From an uncultured Eubacteriales bacterium (GTDB lineage Bacteria > Bacillota > Clostridia > Oscillospirales > Acutalibacteraceae): a stretch of 19,207 nt of DNA. Both the position numbers and the translations under genes were made by a program. Positions 1 to 7,957 of this stretch are shown here, one piece after another; position 1 is the first letter of the stretch, and each line of letters opens with the position of its first letter. The notes beneath the pieces were generated by a model. It was given only the letters and a program-made list of their open reading frames with translations. It was not told the DNA's origin and ran no database searches. The stretch is taken from positions 1-19,207 of the forward strand of contig CAKUXU010000006.1 in NCBI GenBank assembly GCA_934700635.1, given 5' to 3'.

Positions 1-702
1 TATTTTAGCCATTTCTTCTGATTTTTTAGGAGTATCCTTACCGTAATTCCAATATATTTCCTCTCCTTGGCTGTGAAAAGCTATAGCACTTGAAAAATTA
101 TTTTTTAAACAAAAAGATGTCAACGCTATTGTTTCAGGTTCGCTTATTGGTCTTATTCCGCCAAATCTTGTTTTAGAAGGACCGGTAATAAAGTTATCTT
201 TTTCAAGTTTACTTAATTCATTCCATCCTGCATCGTAATTATGATTAAGATCTACTCCTCTGGCATTTGCTTGCCAATCGAAAGTTTTCCCTTTGCTTAT
301 TTTTTCCACAAATTTAAAATATTTTCCTGCAGCTTTTGAACCTAAAAGAGAAATATCTACTCCATCGGGATTGATGCATGGAATTATTAATAAACCTTTT
401 TCGTCGTAGCATTTTTTTAGAGATATCCCGGAAATTTTTTCATTTTTTTTAATTTTTTCACATGCAGATTTCAAAAACTTTAAAACAAGCATTGAAGTAA
501 GCCACTCCATGCCGTGGTGTGCACTTACCCATATATTCATGTTTTTTGTATTTCCTAAGCTTAAAAAATCCAGATCTCTTCCGCATAAACTTCTTCCTAT
601 AATTCCATAATTTAAAAAACTATATTCTCTTATTAAATTATTTATAGTTCTTTTTCTTGAAAGATAAGTAAATTTACCGTTTTCTAGAAAAAATTCATTC
701 AT
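1..702 (-). CDS. M14-family zinc carboxypeptidase, N-terminal part (cut by window edge)
   Basis: This is the first 234 codons of a metallopeptidase whose 3' end lies outside the window. Seen: a start ATG preceded by AAAAGGAG; the M14 zinc motif HxxE in AHHGMEW (His63, Glu66); NPDGVD; RGVDLNHNYDAGW around residues 148-160; and AFHSQGEE carrying the probable third zinc ligand, His210. The catalytic glutamate normally lies further downstream and is not visible. M14 enzymes hydrolyse C-terminal peptide bonds; in Bacillota many relatives act on the gamma-D-glutamyl-diaminopimelate bond of peptidoglycan stem peptides, which is the likely but unproven role here. No signal peptide or transmembrane segment is seen at the N-terminus, so a cytoplasmic muropeptide-recycling role is plausible. 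It is divergent from the giant surface protein gene. The usual LNRN motif reads LNHN, with His154 where carboxypeptidase A has arginine. Confidence 0.88.
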   Translation of the reverse strand, partial: MNEFFLENGKFTYLSRKRTINNLIREYSFLNYGIIGRSLCGRDLDFLSLGNTKNMNIWVSAHHGMEWLTSMLVLKFLKSACEKIKKNEKISGISLKKCYDEKGLLIIPCINPDGVDISLLGSKAAGKYFKFVEKISKGKTFDWQANARGVDLNHNYDAGWNELSKLEKDNFITGPSKTRFGGIRPISEPETIALTSFCLKNNFSSAIAFHSQGEEIYWNYGKDTPKKSEEMAKI

Positions 703-736
703 GAAAAATATTCTCCTTTTTAAAAAATAGTTTTTT

Positions 737-764
737 ATTGTAATTAGTTATAAAATTACAACAA
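737..764 (-). promoter_or_regulatory. Possible promoter of the M14 peptidase gene
   Basis: On the minus strand, TTGTTG (764-759) and TACAAT (742-737) are separated by 16 bp, about 35 bp before the start codon. The -10 fits well but the -35 is weak. It coincides with an inverted repeat. Such matches are frequent in AT-rich DNA, so this is tentative. Confidence 0.3.
738..761. repeat. Inverted repeat TTGTAATT-N8-AATTACAA
   Basis: Two perfect 8-bp arms separated by 8 bp lie in the divergent intergenic region, just upstream of the -35 of the plus-strand promoter and inside the candidate minus-strand promoter. The symmetry suits binding of a dimeric regulator. No regulator gene is in the window. 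It lacks GC pairs and a following T-run, so it is not a convincing terminator. Confidence 0.45.
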
Positions 765-770
765 AATATA

Positions 771-798
771 TTGAAACAATTCAAAAAATAAGTATACT
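771..798 (+). promoter_or_regulatory. Candidate sigma-A promoter of the giant surface protein gene
   Basis: TTGAAA (771-776) and TATACT (793-798) are separated by 16 bp and would start transcription near 805, giving a leader of about 36 nt that contains GGAGG (828-832). The -10 lies inside a 14-bp perfect palindrome (788-801). Confidence 0.5.
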
Positions 799-801
799 TA
801 T
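788..801. repeat. 14-bp perfect palindrome overlapping the -10 box
   Basis: ATAAGTATACTTAT reads identically on both strands and covers the candidate -10 element of the giant surface protein gene, a typical place for a repressor operator. Its function is inferred from position only, and an all but two AT palindrome can arise by chance in such DNA. Confidence 0.4.
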
Positions 802-841
802 AATAAACAGGTGTATATAATAATTTTGGAGGTTTTTAGTT

Positions 842-3800
842 ATGATTTTAAAAAAAGAAAAGTGCTCCAACAATTTGGAAATCAGAAAATATTTTAAAAT
901 ACTTATGATCTTCGTTTTTTTTCTTAGTTTTTTTGGATTTAAATCCTTTGCGGAAAATTCAAAGCATGAAATCTATTTACCTCAAAAAATAGATGGTGTG
1001 GAAAAAATAGAATATTTTATAAACGGTGAAGCAAAAGGTACAACTTCTGGAGAAAATAAAATCACTGTTGAAGAAGACAGTGAGCTTCAGTTTCTTATTA
1101 AATTTGATTCTGCTGGCTATAAACAGTTACGGGCGGGAGATATAAAAATTCTTTCAGATAGAGGAGCTGATCTTCCTCTCAATGTATATAAATATGATTT
1201 CGAAGGAGATGTTATTACATCTAAAACTTTAGAAGATGAATTTATAGATTCTAAGCAAACATATGTTACAACTCCTAGGAAAATACTTAAAGATGAAAAG
1301 TTTTACATTTCAGGAATAAAAATAGATACCCATACGATCTCTTTATCTTTACCCGAGAACACAAATATTAGTGAAATTTCTGATGCAGTTGAAATAAGTT
1401 TTACAGACGAAACTGAAAAACATTTAAATCGTACGGTTAATTCTAGGGAATTTATAATAGAAGGTGTTGAAGACAAATCATCTTTAAGAATTAAAATTTC
1501 GCTTAACGAAGCATATTCTAAGTCTGAAATAAAACTATATTCTGAAAATTCAGATTTTAAATTTGAAAATAATGAGATTTATATTCCTTATATTATTGAA
1601 GACAGAAATTTCATTGTAGATAATTTAAGCAAGAATGAATATGATTTGAATTTTGATTCTTCATTAAATTTTAAATCTCTTGATAACTCCGATCTTAAAG
1701 GAATTTCGCCAATTTCTTACGGAGAGGATTTTAGTTTTACTTTTGATTCAGATGATATCCTTTCAGATAAAGAAGTAACTTCGAATGGTGTGGCTATTAG
1801 AAAATCAAACGGTGTATATACACTAAAAAATATTTCAGAAAATAAAATTATTTCAATTAAAAATAAAGAAGATTCAAGTTATAATGTTTCTTTTGAAAGT
1901 TTAAAGGGGATAGAAAAAGTTAAAAATTTGTCGGATGAATTTATTTCGAGCGCAAATGTTAAATACGGTGAAAGCTTTTCTTTTAAAACTTTTGCTGAGG
2001 ATGCTTATACTCAAAATGAGGAAAAAATTCTTCTTTATGCGGTTCCAGAGGAATTTTCTTCAAAGAATATAGAAGAACTTTCAAATTATTTGTTAACTCC
2101 TGACTCAAATGGAATTTATAAAATATATTCTGTAGATTCACCTATTAAGGTTTTGGTTTCAAATGAAGTTAAAAATACCTATGAAATTTCTTTCCCTGAT
2201 AGGTTAAATGGTGCTTCGTATGAAATTTTGAAAGATGATAAAATTTCGGAAAATAAATGCTCGGTTACTCATGGAGATGAAATATCTTTAAAAATTAATC
2301 CTGAAGAAGGATATGATATTTCTGATTTAATATTTGTTTCTGATAAAGGAAAAATAAATTTCCATAAAAATGAAAATATTTATACTTTAGAAAATATTAC
2401 ATCTTCTTCAAACATATCAATTAGAAATATTAATGTTGCAAAACGGAACTTAAATTTAAATGGTACGGGAATTTATTTTACAGATGAAAATGGCAATGAA
2501 ATTTCTGGACCTCAAAGTATGAATTATTATTCAGGAGAGTTTAAATTTTCCGTTAAACTCAAAGAAGGATATGAAATTAAAAATAACGAAATTAATTTTA
2601 ATATTTCTTCAGGTGACGTAAAAATAGAGAAAATATCGGAAAATTTATATGTTGCTAAATCAATGAAAGAAAATTCTGAAGTGAATTTTAGTGGTGCCGA
2701 AATTAAAAAAGTAACAGTTAAACTTACTTCTGAAAACGATGATTTAAAATTTGTTAATGCAGAGTCTGAAAATGAAATCCTTCCTAATGAAAAAACTTTA
2801 GAATATGGTTCTGATTTTAAATTTAAAATTTATTCTTCACAAGGAAAAGATGAAAATGATTTAAAAGTAGAATCTTTAAAAGGAACAAGTGTGGTTAAAG
2901 ACTCATCTTTACCGATGACTTATAATTTAAATGGCGTTTCGGGAAATACCGAAATTTATGTTTCTGAAAATTCTGTAAAAAGTAATTCGCTGATAGATAC
3001 TGGTTTATTGGAGTTACCTTTAGCAGCAAAAAATTTTGAGCTTCTCACAAAACCGGAAGGGATTTTAAAAAGTAACTTCCTTAACAGTGGGTTGAATGAA
3101 AATAAAACAGAAAAGATTTATTATAAAAATTCAGAAAATAGGTTTTATATTTCAAATTCTACTTTTAGATTTAAAACTGGAAGTGAAAACGGTAACGATG
3201 ATATATTTAGTGCTGATGACGGATATGAAATAAATATTTATACAGATAAAAATTTAACAAATAAACTTGAAAAAAATGTGGATTCAAGAGGTAATATTAC
3301 TTTTTTAGCTGAAAATGGAAAAGAAGCAGGAATTAAAATTTCAAGTTTTGATAAATCCGAAGGTGTTCATTATTCGACTCTTGAAATTTCGGAATTTGAA
3401 GGAGACACTGATTCTAATGTTAAAAAAGAGGACATTTTTTTTGGAGAGGATGGAAAAGGAGGTACAACTGGAAGAAAGACTGCTTATGGTTATCAAACTC
3501 TTTATGTCACTATAGAGCCTACTCCTTTGAAAAATTTTAAAATTGTATTTCCCGAAACCACAGAAGGATATAAATTTTACAATTTACTTGTTAGCGGTAA
3601 AGAAATCAGCAAGGGAAATGAGTTAAAAAGTGAGAGCGGTAAAGTTACAGTAAATGTCGATTCTTCTGAATTTAATTTTGGAATTTGGATTAAAGAAGGA
3701 TATAATTTTGACCAGGAAAAGGGCGTAACTTTAATTAATGATGAAAAATATTACACATTAAGCGACTATTCAAATGTTGATATGATTTACCCAGGTGAAA

Positions 3801-6517
3801 TTGATACAGCTTATAAAATTAAAAATGTTTATTCGAAAACCCTTGAGGTTAAAGCTCCGGACGTTAATATTAAAAATTTTACAGCTTTATTTACCGGAAC
3901 AGGTACAAATTTTTATACTTGTAAGCTTGATGAAAATAATGAAATTTTAAGTGATGAAGTATATGAAATTACAAAAGACGAAAATGCAAATCGTGTAGCA
4001 TCGGCAGATTATGGAAATGACCTTTATTTTTTTGTTAGACCAACTACGGGATATCAATCAGAGGTAGATAATTTAAAAAGTGTTTCTTACGAATTAACAA
4101 GCAGTATTAATAATGAAAGTTATTCTGTTATTGTTGATTCTCCGAGTGAAAATGAGTTTAAAGTTGCAGGAGTAAGTAACTTGAAAATAGGTTTTAGACT
4201 GTATTATAAATATGCTACCTTCAACAAGGAAAAAGTTATTCTTTTTAAGATGGAAGATATCAAAAGCAATGCAAGTTTTAGTGTAACAAGAAGCAAAAAT
4301 GTTTATAATTTAACTTTTGTAAAGAATTCCATGGTTTCATTTTATGATGTTCAAGGGGATGAAATATTTTCAGTATCGTGTGAATATGCAAACAGATATA
4401 GTTTTATAGTAAGGCCTTTAAGTGATCAGTATGATGTTTCGAATATAACTGTTTACGCAAATGGAGTACCCTTAGAAATTTCAAATGGAAGATACACTAT
4501 AAAAAATATATCTGAAAATATTAAAATACAAATTGATGAAAGCAGCGTAGGTATAGTAAATAAAACTATAACGTTTACTCCTTATGATGATGTTAAGTAT
4601 TTAGATTCCGAAAAGATAGAAATTTCAGATAAAGCAGAAATACCTTATGCAGGAAATTTTGAATTTTATATTTCTCTTGGAGAATCCGTGTCGGAATCGA
4701 ATGTAACGGTATATATCCAAGATTCAGACGGCGTTAAAACTCCTCTTAATCCTGTGTCTAAGAAATATACAATTAATAATATAGACAGGAATTACAGAAT
4801 AATATTGGAAGGAGTTGAATTAAATAAATACTCACTTCAATTTACTCCTTTAGACGGATTAAAATATTATAACGAATATGAAACCGAGGAGCTTACCACA
4901 GATGTAAAATCAAGTTCTGAAATAATAAAAAAAGTTGATTACGGAGAAAGTTTTAGCTTCAAAGTTATTCCAGATGAAGGAATAGACAATTCAGAATTGA
5001 AAGTCTGGGTAAAAACTTCGGCAGCGGACAGAGTTCCTGTAGAACTTATTGCAGTTAATGGCGTTTATACAGTGGAAAATATAAAAAATTCTTATTATAT
5101 TTCGGTAGAGGGTGCAAAAAGCGTTAAGTATCAAGTTGAGATAAGAACTTTGAAAGGTGTTAGCTGTATAGATAGTTACGGCAATTCTATTTCATCGCCG
5201 GTAACTGTTTCTCATGGAGAAAGTCTTTCATTTAAACTTTCTATTGATAATGCTTACAATAAATCGAATCCTACGGTTGAGATAAAAGGCTCAACGAATA
5301 CTTTATTGCCGAATTCTTCGGGCATTTATACCCTTGAAAATATAACAGAGAATAAAATTCTTGAAATTACAAATGTTACTAAGAACACTTACAGAATAAC
5401 TTTTGAAAAAACAGAAGGAGTTATTTACAAGACTGTAAAAAATAAAGAATTTACAGATTATTTAGATGTTGAATATGGAGACAGCTTGGAATTTAAAATC
5501 TCACTTTTAGACGCCTATGATGATTCAGTACCGACGGTTATTTTAAACGACAGAGAAGCTGTTGCAGGAAGCGGCGGTATTTATAGCGTTTCGAATATTC
5601 AAAGTGACGGATTTATAAAAGTTGACAATGTAGTAAAAAATTCTGAAGAGGTTGCTATGGAAGACATTTTAACAGTGCCTAGTCAAGTTTCTTCTTCAGA
5701 AGATGTCGAAAGAGTAGCCAAGGCAACAAATTCATATGAAAGTTTATCTGATGAACAAAAGTCTTTGGTTACCAATCTCGAAGAACTTCTAAAAGCTCAG
5801 GAAAGCACTTCTGATTTTAATCATACTGAGGACGGAGTAGTTGTTACGGGAGTAGATTGGAATATAAAATTAATAGTAGAACCTTTAAACGATGACACTG
5901 ATGCAATTGAAGAGTTAAACAATCAGCTTGACAGAAAAGAGCTTTTAAATCTATATGAAATAAAACTTTATAATATTTTGACAGATGAATACTATGAAGT
6001 ACCTTACGGTCAAAAAATTTCCGTTTCAATGCCATGTCCTGATGTTTCAAAATATGAAAATTTGATGGTAGTCCATGAAAATTCAGGTGGTGGAATAGAA
6101 TATTTAGATGCAAATATAAGTGATGGTATTGTTAGCTTTAAAACCGCTTCTTTCAGCCGTTTTGGGGTTGCAGGTAAAAAAATACCGAATTATGCTGAAA
6201 ATCCTTCCGATATAGCTATTTCTGTTTCGGATTTGGTGAAAGACGAAGATGAACTTAAATCACTTTTAGGTGAAGGACTTTCTTCAGAGCTTGGAAATCT
6301 TATAAACAGTGATGATGTATCAAAATCTTCCGATAATAATGATGAAAATAATATTTCAAATGGTTCTGATGAAGAAACAAATTCAGAAAATGGCTTTAAA
6401 GAAAAAATTTATAATTGGCTTATAGAAAATGAACTTTTAGCGGTTATTATAATTATAGTTTTAGGTATCTTAATAATTTCTTTTATTATATGGAAATTTT
6501 TAAAAAAAAGTAAATAA
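842..6517 (+). CDS. Giant modular, membrane-anchored surface protein (1891 aa)
   Basis: I do not recognise a named family for the bulk of this protein. Residues 20-37 form a signal peptide with a likely cleavage after Ser-Phe-Ala37. The exported part consists mostly of diverged modules of 80-100 residues, clearest at 264-715 and 1151-1600. Each has a Y-x-[LI]-x-F strand, a YG-[ED]-[SD]-F-x-F-K core, a later Y-x-x-S element, and an ending like NGxYTLxNIxEN. This suggests a chain of small beta-rich domains. Around 1630-1655 is a YESLSDEQKSLVTNLEELL helix seen in clostridial surface proteins; about 1670-1780 resembles their C-terminal FSRFGV module. The tail is Asp/Asn/Ser-rich, followed by a transmembrane segment (about 1865-1885) and KKSK, with no LPxTG. 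The start has GGAGG 9 nt upstream. Adhesion or envelope structure is inferred only from architecture. Confidence 0.9.
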   Translation: MILKKEKCSNNLEIRKYFKILMIFVFFLSFFGFKSFAENSKHEIYLPQKIDGVEKIEYFINGEAKGTTSGENKITVEEDSELQFLIKFDSAGYKQLRAGDIKILSDRGADLPLNVYKYDFEGDVITSKTLEDEFIDSKQTYVTTPRKILKDEKFYISGIKIDTHTISLSLPENTNISEISDAVEISFTDETEKHLNRTVNSREFIIEGVEDKSSLRIKISLNEAYSKSEIKLYSENSDFKFENNEIYIPYIIEDRNFIVDNLSKNEYDLNFDSSLNFKSLDNSDLKGISPISYGEDFSFTFDSDDILSDKEVTSNGVAIRKSNGVYTLKNISENKIISIKNKEDSSYNVSFESLKGIEKVKNLSDEFISSANVKYGESFSFKTFAEDAYTQNEEKILLYAVPEEFSSKNIEELSNYLLTPDSNGIYKIYSVDSPIKVLVSNEVKNTYEISFPDRLNGASYEILKDDKISENKCSVTHGDEISLKINPEEGYDISDLIFVSDKGKINFHKNENIYTLENITSSSNISIRNINVAKRNLNLNGTGIYFTDENGNEISGPQSMNYYSGEFKFSVKLKEGYEIKNNEINFNISSGDVKIEKISENLYVAKSMKENSEVNFSGAEIKKVTVKLTSENDDLKFVNAESENEILPNEKTLEYGSDFKFKIYSSQGKDENDLKVESLKGTSVVKDSSLPMTYNLNGVSGNTEIYVSENSVKSNSLIDTGLLELPLAAKNFELLTKPEGILKSNFLNSGLNENKTEKIYYKNSENRFYISNSTFRFKTGSENGNDDIFSADDGYEINIYTDKNLTNKLEKNVDSRGNITFLAENGKEAGIKISSFDKSEGVHYSTLEISEFEGDTDSNVKKEDIFFGEDGKGGTTGRKTAYGYQTLYVTIEPTPLKNFKIVFPETTEGYKFYNLLVSGKEISKGNELKSESGKVTVNVDSSEFNFGIWIKEGYNFDQEKGVTLINDEKYYTLSDYSNVDMIYPGEIDTAYKIKNVYSKTLEVKAPDVNIKNFTALFTGTGTNFYTCKLDENNEILSDEVYEITKDENANRVASADYGNDLYFFVRPTTGYQSEVDNLKSVSYELTSSINNESYSVIVDSPSENEFKVAGVSNLKIGFRLYYKYATFNKEKVILFKMEDIKSNASFSVTRSKNVYNLTFVKNSMVSFYDVQGDEIFSVSCEYANRYSFIVRPLSDQYDVSNITVYANGVPLEISNGRYTIKNISENIKIQIDESSVGIVNKTITFTPYDDVKYLDSEKIEISDKAEIPYAGNFEFYISLGESVSESNVTVYIQDSDGVKTPLNPVSKKYTINNIDRNYRIILEGVELNKYSLQFTPLDGLKYYNEYETEELTTDVKSSSEIIKKVDYGESFSFKVIPDEGIDNSELKVWVKTSAADRVPVELIAVNGVYTVENIKNSYYISVEGAKSVKYQVEIRTLKGVSCIDSYGNSISSPVTVSHGESLSFKLSIDNAYNKSNPTVEIKGSTNTLLPNSSGIYTLENITENKILEITNVTKNTYRITFEKTEGVIYKTVKNKEFTDYLDVEYGDSLEFKISLLDAYDDSVPTVILNDREAVAGSGGIYSVSNIQSDGFIKVDNVVKNSEEVAMEDILTVPSQVSSSEDVERVAKATNSYESLSDEQKSLVTNLEELLKAQESTSDFNHTEDGVVVTGVDWNIKLIVEPLNDDTDAIEELNNQLDRKELLNLYEIKLYNILTDEYYEVPYGQKISVSMPCPDVSKYENLMVVHENSGGGIEYLDANISDGIVSFKTASFSRFGVAGKKIPNYAENPSDIAISVSDLVKDEDELKSLLGEGLSSELGNLINSDDVSKSSDNNDENNISNGSDEETNSENGFKEKIYNWLIENELLAVIIIIVLGILIISFIIWKFLKKSK
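1631..2986 (+). repeat. First cluster of diverged protein modules (residues 264-715)
   Basis: About five consecutive modules begin near residues 264, 345, 444, 533 and 622. Core motifs in order are SYGEDFSF, KYGESFSF, THGDEISL, YYSGEFKF and EYGSDFKF. Several end in NGVYTLKNISENK-like strands. Repetition is at protein level; I see no long identical DNA stretches, so the duplications are old. Confidence 0.7.
4292..5641 (+). repeat. Second cluster of diverged protein modules (residues 1151-1600)
   Basis: Five tandem modules start near residues 1151, 1238, 1327, 1427 and 1514. Their cores are EYANRYSF, PYAGNFEF, DYGESFSF, SHGESLSF and EYGDSLEF, and endings such as RYTIKNIS, KYTINNID, VYTVENIK and IYTLENIT. 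The region between the clusters (716-1150) holds at least two more degenerate copies, for example one with DYGNDLYF. Confidence 0.72.
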
Positions 6518-6525
6518 CTTGCTCT

Positions 6526-6559
6526 AAAATCCGCTTTTTCAAAAGTAAAAGCGGGTTTT
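6526..6559 (+). terminator. Intrinsic terminator after the giant surface protein gene
   Basis: Two 13-nt arms (6526-6538 and 6547-6559) pair around an 8-nt loop, with a CCGC/GCGG core, one T-G wobble, A-tracts on the 5' side and TTTT closing the 3' side. It begins 9 bp after the stop codon and separates this gene from sleC. Confidence 0.85.
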
Positions 6560-6563
6560 GTAT

Positions 6564-6591
6564 TCATAAAATTTCAAAAACTTTCATTTTA
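6564..6591 (+). promoter_or_regulatory. Possible forespore (sigma-G-like) promoter of sleC
   Basis: TCATA (6564-6568) and CATTTTA (6585-6591), 16 bp apart, resemble the sigma-G pattern GNATR-N16-18-CATNNTA, about 35 bp before the sleC start. Late sporulation expression fits a cortex-lytic enzyme. The match is short and the DNA AT-rich, so this is tentative. Confidence 0.3.
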
Positions 6592-6625
6592 TTTAATAAT
6601 TATCTATTTTAGGAGGTTTTACTTT

Positions 6626-7852
6626 ATGAGTACTGGAAGATTACAAGTAAATACTTTTGATGAAACAGTTGCTGTTCCACTTGCAAATGCAAAAATTTCT
6701 ATCAGTAGATCGGAAAATCCGGATGAGATTGTAGAAGAATTAATAACAAACAGTTCTGGAAAAACAGATATTTTAGACCTAGAAACTCCTCCGGTAGAAT
6801 ATTCACTTAGCCCAGATTCTCCGAAACCTTATGCTGAATACGATGCCACAATAAATCAAGAAGGATTTGAGCCTACAGTTATAAAAGGAATACAAATTTT
6901 GCCGAATTCACTTGCAAGTCAAAATGTTTTTATGAATAAAGTTGCAGAAAACAATAATTCTTCCAATAATTTTTCAATTCCTTATCATACTCTTTACGGT
7001 GAGTATCCTCCGAAAATTTCAGAGGATTCCGTCAAAGAGCTTCCAAAGCCATCCGGTCTGGTTGTTTTAGGGGAAGTAGTAATTCCGGAATATATAGTTG
7101 TTCATGATGGAGATCCTAATGACAATAATGCTCCAGATTACTGGATTCCTTATCAAGACTATATAAAGAATGTTGCAAGTAGTGAAATTTATGCAACTTG
7201 GCCGGAAGAATCAATAAAAGCAAATGTTCTTACTATAATTTCTTTTACTTTAAACAGAGTATACACAGAATGGTATAGAAGTCGAGGAAAAAATTTTACT
7301 ATAACATCATCAACTGCGTACGATCAAAAATTTGTATACCAGAGAAATTTTTTTCAAGAAATCTCAAATGTTGTCGATGATATATTTTCAACATTTATAA
7401 CAAAACCTCAAATAAATCAACCTCTTTTTACTCAGTATTGTGACGGTAAAAATGTTACTTGTCCTGGCTGGCTTTCTCAGTGGGGTTCAAAAGATTTAGC
7501 GGAAGACGGACTTGATTATATTAGTATTTTAAGGTCTTTTTATGGATCAGAAATATATCTTGACAATGCAAATAAAGTAACAGGAGTTCCAATTTCTTTT
7601 CCGGGTCAGACTCTTCAAGTAGGGTCCACCGGAGATGATGTCAGAACTATTCAAAGACAACTTAATTCCATAAGCAATAATTACCCTGCAATAAATAAAA
7701 TAGCGGTCGATGGAAATTATGGTCAAAATACTCTTGATGCTGTTAAGTCTTTTCAAAGTATATTTGACCTTCCTCAGACAGGTGAAGTTGATTATAAAAC
7801 ATGGTATGAAATTTCTAAGGTTTATACAGCTGTTATGAGACTTAGTAATTAA
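6626..7852 (+). CDS. sleC: Spore cortex-lytic enzyme, SleC-like
   Basis: SleC degrades cortex peptidoglycan during germination and, in characterised clostridia, is stored as a zymogen activated by Csp subtilisin-like proteases. The 408-residue product has the SleC layout: a beta-rich prodomain (about 1-100, starting GRLQVNTF), a linker, then VVIPEYIVVHDG (151-162), near where relatives are cleaved. A SpoIID/LytB-like catalytic region follows, including IKNVASSEIYATWPEESIKA; Glu187 is the probable catalytic acid by comparison with SpoIID. Next come TQYCDG and CPGWLSQWGS, and a C-terminal PG_binding_1 domain at about 327-403. No hydrophobic signal peptide is visible. The start has AGGAGG (6611-6616) 9 nt upstream. 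No csp protease gene is in this window, so its activator must lie elsewhere. A non-spore role is possible but less likely given the gerA operon nearby. Confidence 0.87.
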   Translation: MSTGRLQVNTFDETVAVPLANAKISISRSENPDEIVEELITNSSGKTDILDLETPPVEYSLSPDSPKPYAEYDATINQEGFEPTVIKGIQILPNSLASQNVFMNKVAENNNSSNNFSIPYHTLYGEYPPKISEDSVKELPKPSGLVVLGEVVIPEYIVVHDGDPNDNNAPDYWIPYQDYIKNVASSEIYATWPEESIKANVLTIISFTLNRVYTEWYRSRGKNFTITSSTAYDQKFVYQRNFFQEISNVVDDIFSTFITKPQINQPLFTQYCDGKNVTCPGWLSQWGSKDLAEDGLDYISILRSFYGSEIYLDNANKVTGVPISFPGQTLQVGSTGDDVRTIQRQLNSISNNYPAINKIAVDGNYGQNTLDAVKSFQSIFDLPQTGEVDYKTWYEISKVYTAVMRLSN

Positions 7853-7870
7853 TCTATAAATTTTGATTTG

Positions 7871-7900
7871 TTGACTAAACTGCTTTAAATATGATATTAT
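7871..7900 (+). promoter_or_regulatory. Sigma-A-like promoter of the class A PBP gene
   Basis: TTGACT (7871-7876) and TATTAT (7895-7900) are separated by 18 bp and lie 58 bp before the PBP start codon. With no terminator seen after sleC, read-through from sleC could add to this promoter's output. Confidence 0.6.
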
Positions 7901-7908
7901 CCTTTTGC

Positions 7909-7929
7909 AAATACTTATAAATAGTATTT
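7909..7929 (+). repeat. Inverted repeat in the PBP leader (AAATACT-N7-AGTATTT)
   Basis: Perfect 7-bp arms around a 7-bp spacer sit just downstream of the -10 box, at about the transcription start. It could be an operator or a weak leader hairpin. No T-run follows, so it is not a terminator. Confidence 0.35.
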
Positions 7930-7957
7930 AAAGATTTTTATTGAAAAGGAGATTCAA

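Noticed and set aside
6100..6517. A sortase LPxTG anchor at the end of the giant protein
   Set aside because: The segment before the terminal hydrophobic helix has no LPxTG-like motif; the end is a plain membrane anchor with a lysine tail.
842..6517. Recent tandem duplication or slippage in the large gene at DNA level
   Set aside because: The modules resemble one another only in protein sequence; I found no long near-identical DNA repeats.
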